Below are positions 17,535 to 26,296 of a stretch of DNA of 64,000 nucleotides, piece after piece. Within the stretch, counting starts at the first letter, position 1; every line of letters begins with the position of its first letter. Location: assembly GCA_029781795.1 (NCBI GenBank), contig JAKOWB010000231.1, forward strand, positions 1-64,000, given 5' to 3'. The notes below the pieces were generated by a model. It was not told the DNA's origin. It did no database searches and saw nothing but the letters and a program-made list of their open reading frames with translations. The position numbers were made by a program, and so were the translations under genes. Origin of the DNA: Pseudomonadota bacterium (GTDB lineage: Bacteria > Pseudomonadota > Alphaproteobacteria > Kiloniellales > JACOMY01).

Positions 17535-19493
17535 GTGCGCTCTGGCAGCCACGACGGGCTCTCGGCGACGGCTTCGGCCGGCGCGCGGCTCGCGCGGGCC
17601 GCGGTCCTGCCGCTCCTGCTGCTGGCCGCCGTGGCGATCCGCGTGCCCTGGTCGCCGGCTCTGCCATCTGACGGGCTGGATCCCGCCTGGTTCGAAGTGC
17701 TGCTGCGGGGGTTCCTGGACGGCACGGTGTTCGGCCGCGACCTGATCTTCATGAACGGTCCGCTGAGCTTCCTCTACACCACCGCCTTCCATCCGGCGCT
17801 CTATCCCTGGGCGCTGCTGTACGACGTCCTCGTGACGGGCGCGACGCTGCTCGCCGCCTGCAGCCTGCTGCGTCACGAGCGCTTGGCCTGGTACCTGCCC
17901 CTCGGCCTCGCCGCGCTGCTGCCGATCCCGACGCTGTGGAACACCGTGCTGCTGCTGCCGCCGCTGCTCGCGGCGCCACTCTGGACGCAGAGCGGACGCG
18001 GCGCGCGCAGCCTCGCCCTGCTGCTGGTCGCTCTCGCCGCCATCGGCAGCTATGCCAAGTTCAGCATCTTCCTGGCCGCCGCGCCCCTGCTGCCGCTGAC
18101 CGACCTGCTGCTCTGGTGGCGCCAGCGCCGGCCGCCGCTGCTGTCGCCGCTGTTCCTGCTGATGATCGTGGCAACGCACCTGGCCTGCGGTCAGCCGCTC
18201 GGCTCGCTGCCGGACTTCCTCGGCACCTCGCTGGCGCTTGCCGCCGGCTATGGCGGCGAAGTCGCGTTGCCCGGCCCGGAAGGCTGGGCCTGGCAGGAGC
18301 GCGCCTGCTTCCTCGCCCTGTCCGCGGCGCTGCTGCTGGGCGGCGCCTGGCTGGCGCGGCGGCGCGACGGTCCGGCGCGGCCGCCCGGCACTGCGCTGGC
18401 TTGCCTCGCCGGACTGGCGGTCGGACTCTTCACCTTATGGAAGACCGGCTTCGTGCGACACGACACGCACGCCATCAGCGCCTGGGGCGGCGTCCCGCTG
18501 CTGGCCCTCGTCACCCTGCTTCCCCTGCGTCCCGGACGGAGCGGCAAGGCACTGCTGCTGGCCGTCATCCTGGCGGCGTCGGGCTTGCAGCTCGCCGCCC
18601 TTCAGCTGCACCTGCCCAAGCCCTGGCCGGACAGCGTCGCCCGGATCCTGAATCGCCAGATGACCGGCATGGGCCGGCTGCTGAGCGATCCCGTCGCCGA
18701 GCTGCGGCGCCTTGCCGAGCTCCGCGACCGCAATCTGGCGAAGATCGCCAGGCGCTACGACCTGCCGGACCTGCCCGGGCGAGGCGACGTCATCGTCGGG
18801 CCCGGCATCATCTTCCCGGCGAGCGGCCTCGGCTACGCGCCGCGCCCGCTGATCTATGGCTATGTCGCCACCACGCCCTCGCTGCTCGCCCTGAACCGGC
18901 AGCACCTGGAAGGCGACGGCAGGCCCGACTGGCTGCTCTGGCGGGTATCCTCCATCGACGAACGCTATCCGGCGACCGACGACGGCCAGCTCTGGCCCTT
19001 GCTGCTGGCGGGCTATGACCTAGCCGGCAAGACGCCCGACTTCCTGGTCATGCGGGCCCGCGCCGCGCCGCGCCAGGTCTCTCAGACGGCGCTGACCGCC
19101 GTGGCCCTGGCGGAGAACGAGTGGATCGAGGTGCCGGACCAGCCGGCACTGCTCTGGCTGCAGATCGACCTCCGGCCGAGCTTCGCCGGCCGCGCGCTCG
19201 ACTTCCTCTGGCGGCTGCCGCTGCTCTGGCTCGAGGTGGAGCAGGCGAACGGCGAGGTGCGGCGTTACCGCCTGCCGCCGGTGCTCGCCGCCCAGGGCTT
19301 CCTGCTGGCGCCCTTCGTGCCCGGGATGGTGCAGCTTGAGCAGCTGGCGCTGGGCCGTGTCGCCGACATCGCGCCGCGGCGCGCACCCCGGCGCCTGCGC
19401 ATCGTCGGCGAGGAGCTGGCGGCGACCGGATTCGCCTGGCCCGCGGCGGTGGTCGTCTCGCGCCTCGCCTTCGATCCGCCACTCGGGCCGTGA
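17535..19493 (+). CDS. Polytopic membrane protein, probable GT-C fold glycosyltransferase
   Basis: About 652 residues from a GTG at 17535; the true start is uncertain. Roughly ten membrane helices precede a soluble C-terminal part of about 230 residues. The first outer loop has the pattern GLDPAWFEVLLRGFLDG, then FGRDLIFMNGPLSFLYT, which resembles GT-C enzymes where an acidic residue in the first loop binds a polyprenyl-phosphate sugar donor. No named family was recognised with certainty. Neighbours (GNAT, wrbA) give no pathway. It may be an envelope glycan or lipid glycosylation enzyme; this is inference. Confidence 0.65.
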   Translation: MRSGSHDGLSATASAGARLARAAVLPLLLLAAVAIRVPWSPALPSDGLDPAWFEVLLRGFLDGTVFGRDLIFMNGPLSFLYTTAFHPALYPWALLYDVLVTGATLLAACSLLRHERLAWYLPLGLAALLPIPTLWNTVLLLPPLLAAPLWTQSGRGARSLALLLVALAAIGSYAKFSIFLAAAPLLPLTDLLLWWRQRRPPLLSPLFLLMIVATHLACGQPLGSLPDFLGTSLALAAGYGGEVALPGPEGWAWQERACFLALSAALLLGGAWLARRRDGPARPPGTALACLAGLAVGLFTLWKTGFVRHDTHAISAWGGVPLLALVTLLPLRPGRSGKALLLAVILAASGLQLAALQLHLPKPWPDSVARILNRQMTGMGRLLSDPVAELRRLAELRDRNLAKIARRYDLPDLPGRGDVIVGPGIIFPASGLGYAPRPLIYGYVATTPSLLALNRQHLEGDGRPDWLLWRVSSIDERYPATDDGQLWPLLLAGYDLAGKTPDFLVMRARAAPRQVSQTALTAVALAENEWIEVPDQPALLWLQIDLRPSFAGRALDFLWRLPLLWLEVEQANGEVRRYRLPPVLAAQGFLLAPFVPGMVQLEQLALGRVADIAPRRAPRRLRIVGEELAATGFAWPAAVVVSRLAFDPPLGP

Positions 19494-19500
19494 CGGTCTG

Positions 19501-19522
19501 ATCGTTTCCATGTGGAAACGAT
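19501..19522. promoter_or_regulatory. Perfect palindrome upstream of wrbA-pirin
   Basis: ATCGTTTCCA and TGGAAACGAT are perfect inverted arms of 10 bases separated by TG. The 2-base centre makes it a poor RNA hairpin but a good dimer-binding operator. It lies about 105 bases before wrbA and just after the preceding stop codon. It probably binds a repressor of the quinone/redox stress genes; the regulator is not identified. Confidence 0.6.
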
Positions 19523-19625
19523 GCGTTTACATCCTTGCGGATTTTCGTCCCGGCCCGCGGCGCCTATCTATTGGGCCAAGCCAGGCGCCACGCGGCGCCG
19601 CCACGAACAGCCCAAGGAGGCTCGC

Positions 19626-20225
19626 ATGACCAAGGTTCTCGTCCTCTACTACTCGTCCTGGGGCCATATCGAGCGCATGGCCGAGGAGGTCGCCGCCGGC
19701 GCCGCCGAGGTCGAGGGCGTCAGCGTCACCGTCAAGCGCGTGCCCGAGCTGGTGCCGGCCGAGGTGGCCAAGAGCAGCCACTTCAAGACCGACCAGAAGG
19801 CCCCGATCGCGACGCCGGCCGAGCTCGCCGACTACGACGCCATCATCATCGGCACGCCGACCCGCTTCGGCGTGATGGCGGCGCAGATGAAGAACTTCCT
19901 GGACCAGACCGGCGGCCTCTGGGCCAAGGGCGCGCTGGTCGGCAAGGTGGGCAGCGTCTTCACCTCCACCGGCACCGGCGGCGGCAACGAGGCAACGATC
20001 CTCACCACCTGGCCGCTGCTGGCGCATCACGGCCTGGTCATCGTCGGCCTGCCCTATGCCGCGCCGGACCTCGCCAACATCGAGGAGCTGAAGGGCGGCT
20101 CGCCCTACGGCGCCGGCACCATCGCCGCGCCCGACGGCAGCCGCCAGCCGTCCGCGCGCGAGCTGAGGCTCGCCCGCTTCCAGGGCAAGCACGTCGCCGG
20201 CATCGCCAGGAAGCTGGCGGCCTGA
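19626..20225 (+). CDS. wrbA: NAD(P)H:quinone oxidoreductase WrbA
   Basis: 199-residue flavodoxin-like enzyme that binds FMN and reduces quinones by two electrons, limiting semiquinone stress. The FMN phosphate loop is [12 protein letters not shown] near the N-terminus. Other family blocks are [24 protein letters not shown] and [15 protein letters not shown], and the [11 protein letters not shown] segment. A strong CAAGGAGG site precedes the ATG at 19626. It is followed 26 bases later by a pirin gene with its own strong site, and the pair ends at a good terminator. Confidence 0.95.
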   Translation: MTKVLVLYYSSWGHIERMAEEVAAGAAEVEGVSVTVKRVPELVPAEVAKSSHFKTDQKAPIATPAELADYDAIIIGTPTRFGVMAAQMKNFLDQTGGLWAKGALVGKVGSVFTSTGTGGGNEATILTTWPLLAHHGLVIVGLPYAAPDLANIEELKGGSPYGAGTIAAPDGSRQPSARELRLARFQGKHVAGIARKLAA

Positions 20226-20251
20226 ACCCGAACCACGAAAGGAGTCATCCC

Positions 20252-20950
20252 ATGATCGAAGTCCGACCCTTCGAGAACCTTGGGCGCTTCCGCAACGACT
20301 GGCTGAACGCCCGCTACCACTTCTCCTTCGCCGACTTCTTCGATCCCTCGCGCATGGGCTGGGGCGCGCTGCGCGTCTGGAACGACGACGCCATCCGCGC
20401 CGGCACCGGCTTCCCGCGCCACGGGCACCGCGACATGGAGATCATCACCTATGTCCGCAAGGGCGCCATCACCCACCGCGACCACCTCGGCAACGAGGGG
20501 CGGACCGAGGCGGGCGACGTGCAGGTGATGTCGGCCGGCCGCGGCATCCTGCACGAGGAGTGGAACCAGGAGAGCGACGACACGCAGCTCTTCCAGATCT
20601 GGATCGAGACCGGCGAGCCCGGCGTGGCGCCCCGCTGGGAGCAGCGCAAGTTCCCCAAGGACGAGCGTCACGGCGAACTGGTGGCCCTGGCCTCCGGCCG
20701 TGACGGCGACGCGGGCGCGCTGAAGATCCACCAGGACGCCGCGATCCTCGGCGCCACGCTGAAGAAGGGCGAGACGGTCACGCACCGCATCGCCCCGGGC
20801 CGCAAGGTCTACCTGGTGGCCGCCGCCGGCGCCTACACGGTGAACGGCGTCGCCGCCAAGGCGCGGGACGGCGTGGCGGTGCGCGATGTCGAGACGCTGG
20901 AGATCGTTGCCACCGAGGACAGCGAACTGCTGCTCGCCGACGTGGCCTAG
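20252..20950 (+). CDS. Pirin family protein
   Basis: 232-residue bicupin. The N-terminal cupin holds the metal-binding histidines in FPRHGHRDMEIITYV and the later glutamate in ILHEEWNQ. The C-terminal cupin is shorter (KIHQDAAILGATLKKGETVTHRI). Bacterial pirins of the YhhW type can act as quercetin 2,3-dioxygenases or redox sensors. GAAAGGAG precedes the ATG. Pairing with wrbA suggests a shared role in dealing with aromatic or quinone stress. Confidence 0.93.
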   Translation: MIEVRPFENLGRFRNDWLNARYHFSFADFFDPSRMGWGALRVWNDDAIRAGTGFPRHGHRDMEIITYVRKGAITHRDHLGNEGRTEAGDVQVMSAGRGILHEEWNQESDDTQLFQIWIETGEPGVAPRWEQRKFPKDERHGELVALASGRDGDAGALKIHQDAAILGATLKKGETVTHRIAPGRKVYLVAAAGAYTVNGVAAKARDGVAVRDVETLEIVATEDSELLLADVA

Positions 20951-20968
20951 CGGCCCTGGTCAGGGATA

Positions 20969-21003
20969 GCCCCTTCGTCCGGCCCGGACGGAGGGGCTTT
21001 TCG
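20969..21003 (+). terminator. Rho-independent terminator of wrbA-pirin
   Basis: A 13-bp stem with one G-T pair (GCCCCTTCGTCCG with CGGACGGAGGGGC) is followed by TTTT. It begins 18 bases after the pirin stop codon and ends 3 bases before the convergent gene's stop codon. Confidence 0.8.
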
Positions 21004-21005
21004 CG

Positions 21006-21347
21006 TCAGTCCACCACCGGCGCCAGATCGGCGTCGTAGAGCGCGAGCAGCGACTTGGCCTCGTCCGACTCGCAGCCCTTGCTCTTCACCAGGTCGTCGC
21101 CGGCGCGCTGCCCGGCGGTCAGCAGCTTCAGCCGCTTGGCGCCGATGTCGTGGCCGATCTTGTCGTGGATCACCGCCGCCATGCGGTCGATGTCGCCCTG
21201 GTCGAAGGTGATGTTGCGGCAGAGCTTCGCCACCTCGATGGCCTCGTGGTAGCGGCTGTAGAGCGCTTCGGCGTCGGTGTCGGCCGCCGCCGGCAGGGCG
21301 GCGATCGCGAGCGGCAGAACCAGCGCGCCATAGAAGAGCTTACGCAT
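21006..21347 (-). CDS. Small secreted protein of unknown function
   Basis: 113 residues with a clear signal peptide (MRKLFYGALVLPLAIAALPAAA, cut near residue 22). The mature part of about 90 residues is helical and has two cysteines (CRNITF and KGCES), which could form a disulfide in the periplasm. No family was recognised. GGAG upstream of the ATG supports translation. It is convergent with the pirin gene and 72 bases downstream of the DUF924 gene on the same strand. Confidence 0.7.
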   Translation of the reverse strand: MRKLFYGALVLPLAIAALPAAADTDAEALYSRYHEAIEVAKLCRNITFDQGDIDRMAAVIHDKIGHDIGAKRLKLLTAGQRAGDDLVKSKGCESDEAKSLLALYDADLAPVVD

Positions 21348-21418
21348 GGGCGGACTCCTGAAATCTGTCTGGCAGGAGGGTGTTACGCGGGGAAAGCCCC
21401 CGGCAGCCCCGCCGCCGG

Positions 21419-21970
21419 TCAGAAGGATGACATGGGCTCGGTCAGGAAGGCCACTTCCGCGGGCGTGCTGATTCGTCCCAGCGCCGCGTTACGGTGCGGA
21501 AAGCGGCCGAAGCGCTCGACGATCTCGCGGTGACGCCGGGCGTAGAGCGTCGATTCCGCGCTGTCCAGCGTCTGGAACAGCGCCTCGGAGAGGAACTGTT
21601 CGCCGAGGTCCTCGCTGTGCTCGAAGGGCAGGTAGAGGAAGCGCCGCTGCTTCAGCGCCAGCGCCAGGTCGAAGCCCTGCGCCAGGGCGTGGCGGGCCAC
21701 CGCGCGGGCCGCCGCGTCGCTCGCGAAGGCCCTGGCCTGGCCGCGGAAGGCGTTGCGCGGCAGCTGGTCCAGCAGGATGCAGAGCGCCAGGGTACCCTCG
21801 GCCGTGGCGCGCCAGTCCTCCAGCGCGCCGGACAGGGCGCGCTCATGCGCCGGCAGCAAAACGGCGACACAGGCGGCGTCGAAGGCGTCGTTCTTCTCGA
21901 ACCACAGCGCCTCGTGCGCCGGGTCGAACCAGAAGGCCAGCACGTCGGCCGGTGTCGCCGCCGCGCTCAT
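21419..21970 (-). CDS. DUF924 family protein
   Basis: 183-residue helical protein of the DUF924 family, related in fold to tetratricopeptide proteins and common in Proteobacteria; no activity is established. Family blocks are visible: VLAFWFDPAHEALWFEKNDAFD, CILLDQLPRNAFRGQARAFA, and FLYLPFEHSEDL, plus a C-terminal YARRHREIVERFGRFPHRNAALGR. It overlaps the upstream membrane protein gene by four bases (ATGA). Confidence 0.9.
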   Translation of the reverse strand: MSAAATPADVLAFWFDPAHEALWFEKNDAFDAACVAVLLPAHERALSGALEDWRATAEGTLALCILLDQLPRNAFRGQARAFASDAAARAVARHALAQGFDLALALKQRRFLYLPFEHSEDLGEQFLSEALFQTLDSAESTLYARRHREIVERFGRFPHRNAALGRISTPAEVAFLTEPMSSF

Positions 21971-22431
21971 CGCCACCAGCGCCGCCGCCGCGTCTGACCC
22001 CAAGTGCCGCCGATCGCCAGCACGGCGACGCCCAGCAGCAGCAGCGCGGCGATGCCGCCGCTGATCATCGGCAGCCCCAGCACGAAGTCGTCGTCCAGCA
22101 CCTGCTTCACCTGGCGGGCACGCCAGAAGACCTCCCACCCCGCCAGCAGCAGCAGCAGCACCGAGGCCAGCCGCCCGAAGCGGAACCAGAGCCCGGCGGC
22201 CAGCAGCAGCCCCAGCAGGGCGAAGGCGGCGGCATAGACAAAGCGCCCGTCCAGCGGCGACAGCCCGGTCGCCTTCCAGGCGAGCTGCTGCAGGTTGAAC
22301 CAGAGCGGGCTCTCGCGGGTCACCAGGAAGCGGAAGGCGAGGTCGAGCAGCACCAGCGCCAGCAGCGCCATGGCGGCCAGCCGCGCCACGGGCGACGGCG
22401 GCTGTCTGCGGCGTCCGAATGCTGATGCCAC
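21967..22431 (-). CDS. Small membrane protein of unknown function
   Basis: 154 residues from a GTG at 22431, chosen because GGGGAGG sits 10 bases upstream; an upstream GTG/ATG frame to 22497 runs into sequence near the tRNA. Four membrane helices are visible (residues about 18-36, 62-84, 87-103 and 122-141), with a basic tail ending TRRRRWWR. No family was recognised with certainty. It is coupled to the DUF924 gene by a 4-base overlap. Confidence 0.65.
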   Translation of the reverse strand: MASAFGRRRQPPSPVARLAAMALLALVLLDLAFRFLVTRESPLWFNLQQLAWKATGLSPLDGRFVYAAAFALLGLLLAAGLWFRFGRLASVLLLLLAGWEVFWRARQVKQVLDDDFVLGLPMISGGIAALLLLGVAVLAIGGTWGQTRRRRWWR

Positions 22432-22509
22432 CCGCTGCGATCCTCCCCGCCGCAAGATGCCCGCCGGGGCGGGCAATGGGAAGGGCGGCGTACGCATGTC
22501 AGCGCCGGC

Positions 22510-22584
<75 letters not shown>

Positions 22585-22611
22585 AGACCGGTCGCTAGGC
22601 CCGCGTGAGGA

Positions 22612-22637
22612 GTCCCCCGGCGGGTGGCGCGGGGGAC
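22612..22637 (-). terminator. Hairpin between fcl and tRNA-Gln
   Basis: An 8-bp perfect stem (GTCCCCCG with CGGGGGAC) around a GC-rich loop lies 36 bases past the fcl stop. There is no T-run, so it is a weak terminator candidate or RNA-processing site ahead of the tRNA. Confidence 0.35.
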
Positions 22638-22672
22638 GTTAGCCGCCGGCACCGCGCCCCGCAACCGCCGGG

Positions 22673-23656
22673 TCAGGCGGCCTGGTTGGCGAGGTACCAG
22701 TCGTAGGTGCGCCGGAGCCCCTCCTCCAGGGCGATGCGCGGGCGCCAGCCGAGGGCGGTGAGGCGCTGCACGTCGAGCAGCTTGCGCGGCGTGCCGTCGG
22801 GCTTGCCGGCATCGAAGACGAACTCGCCTTCGTAGCCGACGACGCGGGCGATCAGGCCGGCCAGCTCGCGGATGGTGACGTCCTCGCCGCAGCCGACGTT
22901 GACGTGGCTCTCGCCGCCATAGTGCTGGGCCAGGAAGACCACGGCGTCGGCGCAGTCGTCGACGTGCAGGAACTCGCGCCGCGGCTGGCCGCTGCCCCAG
23001 ATCTCCACCGGGCCGCCGCCGGTCTTGGCCTCGTGCACCTTGCGCAGCAGCGCCGGCACCACGTGCGAGGAGAGCAGGCCGAAGTCGTCGCCCGGCCCGT
23101 AGAGGTTGGTCGGCATGGCGGCGATGACGTCGAGGCCGTGCTGCCGGCGATAGGCCTGGCCCAGCTTGATGTCGGCGATCTTGGCCACGGCGTACCACTG
23201 GTTGGTCGCCTCCAGCGGGCCGGTCAGCAGCGCGTCCTCGGTCATGGGCTGCGGCGCGAGGCGCGGATAGATGCAGGAGGAGCCGAGCAGCACGAGGCGC
23301 TCGACGCCGCTACGCCGCGCCGCCTCGATGACATTCGCGCCGATCATCAGGTTGTCGTAGAGGAAGTCGGCGGGATAGCTGGCATTGGCCAGGATGCCGC
23401 CGACCGTGGCGGCGGCCAGGACCACCAGTTCGGGCCGCGCCGCGTCCATCCAGGCCTCGACCTCGACCTGGCGGCGCAGGTCGACGCGCTGGCGCGAGAC
23501 GGTCAGCAGCTCCACCCCCTCGCGCTCCAGGCGCCGGCAGAGCGCGGCGCCCACCATGCCGCGGTGGCCGGCGACCCAGACGCGGCGGCCGGCCAGCCGG
23601 AAGGGGGTCAGCAGGCGGCCGTCGGGCCCGGCCGGCGGCAGGCTGGCCTCAGGCAT
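22673..23656 (-). CDS. fcl: GDP-L-fucose synthase
   Basis: 327-residue epimerase/reductase that turns GDP-4-keto-6-deoxymannose into GDP-L-fucose with NADPH. The Rossmann motif is [18 protein letters not shown]. The catalytic serine is in [21 protein letters not shown] and the Tyr-Lys pair in [17 protein letters not shown] and [13 protein letters not shown] are also typical. It overlaps gmd by eight bases on the same strand, so both steps from GDP-mannose to GDP-fucose are made together, presumably for a capsule or O-antigen sugar. Confidence 0.94.
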   Translation of the reverse strand: MPEASLPPAGPDGRLLTPFRLAGRRVWVAGHRGMVGAALCRRLEREGVELLTVSRQRVDLRRQVEVEAWMDAARPELVVLAAATVGGILANASYPADFLYDNLMIGANVIEAARRSGVERLVLLGSSCIYPRLAPQPMTEDALLTGPLEATNQWYAVAKIADIKLGQAYRRQHGLDVIAAMPTNLYGPGDDFGLLSSHVVPALLRKVHEAKTGGGPVEIWGSGQPRREFLHVDDCADAVVFLAQHYGGESHVNVGCGEDVTIRELAGLIARVVGYEGEFVFDAGKPDGTPRKLLDVQRLTALGWRPRIALEEGLRRTYDWYLANQAA

Positions 23657-24698
23657 CGCCGGCCGCCAACTCGGCCCGGTCGGCGGCCACCATCTCAGCC
23701 ACCAGCGCGCGGAAGGGGGTCGTCGCCTGCCAGCCGAGCTTCGCCTTCGCCTTGCCGGGATCGCCCAGGAGATAGTCCACCTCGGTCGGGCGGAAGTAGC
23801 GCGGGTCGACGGCGACCAGCTGGCGCCCGCTTTTCGCGTCGAGGCCGCGCTCGGCGGTGCCCTTGCCCTGCCAGGCGAGCGTCAGGCCGACCTCGGCGAA
23901 GGCCAGCTCGACGAACTCGCGCACCGAGTGCGCCTCGCCGGTGGCCAGGACGTAGTCGTCGCCCGCCGGCTGCTGCAGCATGCGCCACATGCCCTCGACA
24001 TAATCGCGCGCATGGCCCCAGTCGCGCCGGGCGTCGAGGTTGCCGAGGTAGAGGCAGTCCTGCCGGCCGGCGGCGATGGCGGCCACCGCGCGGGTGATCT
24101 TGCGCGTGACGAAGGTCTCGCCGCGCCGCGGGCTCTCGTGGTTGAAGAGGATGCCGTTCGAGGCGTGTATGCCATAGGCCTGGCGGTAGTTCACCACGAT
24201 CCAGTAGGCATAGAGCTTGGCCGCGGCGTAGGGGCTGCGCGGGTGGAAGGGCGTGGTCTCGCTCTGCGGCGGCGGCGAGGAGCCGTAGAGCTCCGACGTC
24301 GAGGCCTGGTAGAAGCGGGTCTTCCGCTCCAGCTTCAGGATGCGGATCGCCTCCAGCAGGCGCAGCGCGCCGATGGCGTCGGCGTTTGCGGTGTACTCCG
24401 CTGTCTCGAACGAGACCTGGACGTGGCTCTGGGCCGCCAGGTTGTAGATCTCGTCCGGCTGGGTCTCCTGCACGATGCGGATCAGGTTGGTCGCATCGGT
24501 CATGTCGCCGTAGTGCAGGGTGAGACGCAGGTCCTTTTCGTGCGGGTCCTGGTAGAGATGATCGATGCGCTGCGTGTTGAAGGAGGAGGCGCGGCGCTTC
24601 ACGCCGTGCACGCTGTAGCCCTTCGCCAGCAGCAGCTCGGCCAGATAGGCCCCGTCCTGGCCGGTGATGCCGGTGATCAAGGCAACTGGTCGCGTCAC
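23649..24698 (-). CDS. gmd: GDP-mannose 4,6-dehydratase
   Basis: 349-residue extended short-chain dehydrogenase that makes GDP-4-keto-6-deoxy-D-mannose. The NADP motif is [19 protein letters not shown]. The active-site Thr-Ser-Glu is in [16 protein letters not shown] and the Tyr-Lys pair in [25 protein letters not shown] and the C-terminal [16 protein letters not shown] complete the family pattern. The GTG at 24698 is chosen because AAGGAG lies 5 bases upstream and the next residues begin the Rossmann strand. A partial paralogue is at the left edge of the window. Confidence 0.95.
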   Translation of the reverse strand: MTRPVALITGITGQDGAYLAELLLAKGYSVHGVKRRASSFNTQRIDHLYQDPHEKDLRLTLHYGDMTDATNLIRIVQETQPDEIYNLAAQSHVQVSFETAEYTANADAIGALRLLEAIRILKLERKTRFYQASTSELYGSSPPPQSETTPFHPRSPYAAAKLYAYWIVVNYRQAYGIHASNGILFNHESPRRGETFVTRKITRAVAAIAAGRQDCLYLGNLDARRDWGHARDYVEGMWRMLQQPAGDDYVLATGEAHSVREFVELAFAEVGLTLAWQGKGTAERGLDAKSGRQLVAVDPRYFRPTEVDYLLGDPGKAKAKLGWQATTPFRALVAEMVAADRAELAAGDA

Positions 24699-24882
24699 GA
24701 GGACTCCTTCCCCCCAAAGGTCCGCCACCGCGGCCGAGTCCCCCCGGACGGCGCTGCGCGCGGAGGCTAGCGCAAGCCGCCCGCCAGGGAAATGCTCGAG
24801 GCCGGCGCGGTTGTACCGGCCGGCGCGGAGTGCTTGACTGGCGCCCGGGCAGGCCGACCTTTGGGGGAAGAGGAGACGGGCC

Positions 24883-25335
24883 ATGGCCGAGCGGCACAGC
24901 GAACCGACCCTGGGACCGGCCGACAGTGGACCGCCGCTGGCGGCCGAGCCGCCGCCCTGGCGCGGCGAGGAGCGCGGCGGGCGCCTCTGGTGGTGGCTGC
25001 TGGTGCTGCTGATCCTGGCCGGCCTCGGCTGGTATCTCTGGGACAAGGGCTACGTCGAGAAGGCGCGCCAGGCGCTGTTCGGCGGCCCGCCGCCGGCCGC
25101 CGCGCCGGGCGGCATCAGCAGCGGCGACGCGATGGAACTGGAGGCCCTGCTGGCGGCAATGGATCTGGATCCCGGCCCGGCCGACGGCACGCTGGATGCC
25201 AAGACGACGGCGGCGATCCGCACCTTCCAGGAAATGGCCGGCCTGCCGGCCGACGGCAAGGCGACGCCGGCCCTGCTGGCCGAGGTGCGCGCCGTCGCCC
25301 AGCAGCTCGGCATCGTGGTGAAGAGCGGCAGCTAG
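24883..25335 (+). CDS. Peptidoglycan-binding domain protein, single-pass
   Basis: 150 residues: a Pro/Glu-rich cytoplasmic N-terminus, one membrane helix ([18 protein letters not shown], about residues 36-53), a short linker and a C-terminal PGBD1-type domain ([40 protein letters not shown]). The fold usually binds cell wall. A GAGGAGAC site precedes the ATG. The stop codon overlaps that of the convergent hydrolase gene. No catalytic domain is present, so it is likely a wall-anchoring or structural protein. Confidence 0.8.
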   Translation: MAERHSEPTLGPADSGPPLAAEPPPWRGEERGGRLWWWLLVLLILAGLGWYLWDKGYVEKARQALFGGPPPAAAPGGISSGDAMELEALLAAMDLDPGPADGTLDAKTTAAIRTFQEMAGLPADGKATPALLAEVRAVAQQLGIVVKSGS

Positions 25336-26219
25336 GCGAGGTAACGCCGGAACCAGTCGAGCGTGCGGCCCCAGGCCAGTTCGGCCGCCGCCGCGTCGTA
25401 GCGCGGCGTCGTGTCGTTGTGGAAAGCGTGGTTGACGTCCGGATAGACGTAGGCCTCGTAGGTCTTGCCGTTCTGCTTCAGCGCCGCCTCATAGGCCGGC
25501 CAGCCCGCGTTCACGCGCTCGTCGTTGCCGGCGTAGTGCAGCAGCAGCGGCGCCCGGATGCGCGCCACTTCCTCCACCGGCGGCTGGCGCCCGTAGAAGG
25601 GCACGGCGGCGGCCAGATCCGGCAGCGTGACGGCCGCCATGTTCGCCACCATGCCGCCCCAGCAGAAGCCGACCATGCCGATGCGCCCGCTCGTCGCCTC
25701 GTGGCCGGCGAGGAAATCGACGGCGGCGAAGAAGTCGTTCATCAGCCTGCCGGGATCGAGCTGGCTCTGCAGCTCGCGCCCCTTCTCGTCGTTGCCGGGG
25801 TAGCCGCCGAGCGATGTCAGGCCGTCCGGCGCCAGCGCGACGAAGCCGGCCTTGGCGAGGCGCCGCGCAACGTCCTCGATGTAGGGATTGAGGCCACGGT
25901 TCTCGTGCACCACCACAACGCCCGGCAGCTTGCCGGCGGCGGCGGCGGGCCGCACCAGATAGCCGCGCACGCTGCCGTGGCCGGCGGGCGAGGGATAGGC
26001 GATGTAGAGCGGCAGGATGTCGGGGTCGGTGAAGGAGACCTGCTCGGCCCTGGCATAGTCAGGCGTCAGCGCCGCCAGGATCGCGCCGGCCGTCATGCCG
26101 CCGATCGCGAGCTTGCCGGCGCGGTTGAGGAACTGGCGCTTGCTGATGCGGCCATGCGCGAGGTCGCCATAGAGGTCCAGCGCTTCCGGGGGAAAGTCCT
26201 TGGCAGTCAGGCGCCGCAT
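25332..26219 (-). CDS. Dienelactone hydrolase family protein
   Basis: 295-residue alpha/beta hydrolase. The nucleophile elbow is GMVGFCWGGM (Cys, as in true dienelactone hydrolases), with the acid in YAGNDERVN and the histidine in DVNHAFHND. An N-terminal segment of about 55 residues (KRQFLNRAGKLAIGGMTAGAIL) looks like a Tat-type or membrane-anchoring leader, so the enzyme may act outside the cytoplasm. A perfect GGAGGAACG site precedes the ATG. Substrate unknown; no aromatic catabolism genes are adjacent. Confidence 0.88.
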   Translation of the reverse strand: MRRLTAKDFPPEALDLYGDLAHGRISKRQFLNRAGKLAIGGMTAGAILAALTPDYARAEQVSFTDPDILPLYIAYPSPAGHGSVRGYLVRPAAAAGKLPGVVVVHENRGLNPYIEDVARRLAKAGFVALAPDGLTSLGGYPGNDEKGRELQSQLDPGRLMNDFFAAVDFLAGHEATSGRIGMVGFCWGGMVANMAAVTLPDLAAAVPFYGRQPPVEEVARIRAPLLLHYAGNDERVNAGWPAYEAALKQNGKTYEAYVYPDVNHAFHNDTTPRYDAAAAELAWGRTLDWFRRYLA

Positions 26220-26249
26220 TCGTTCCTCCGTCCGTCGGGTGCGGGGACA

Positions 26250-26275
26250 GCCTAGCAGGCGCCGCGGCGAAGCAA
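26250..26275 (-). promoter_or_regulatory. Candidate promoter of the dienelactone hydrolase gene
   Basis: On the minus strand TTGCTT is followed 13 bases later by GCTAGG, matching the alphaproteobacterial vegetative pattern TTGaC-spacer-GCTA. It lies about 30 bases before the start codon. No binding evidence exists beyond sequence. Confidence 0.35.
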
Positions 26276-26296
26276 GATGACGCCTGTGTGAGGTGC

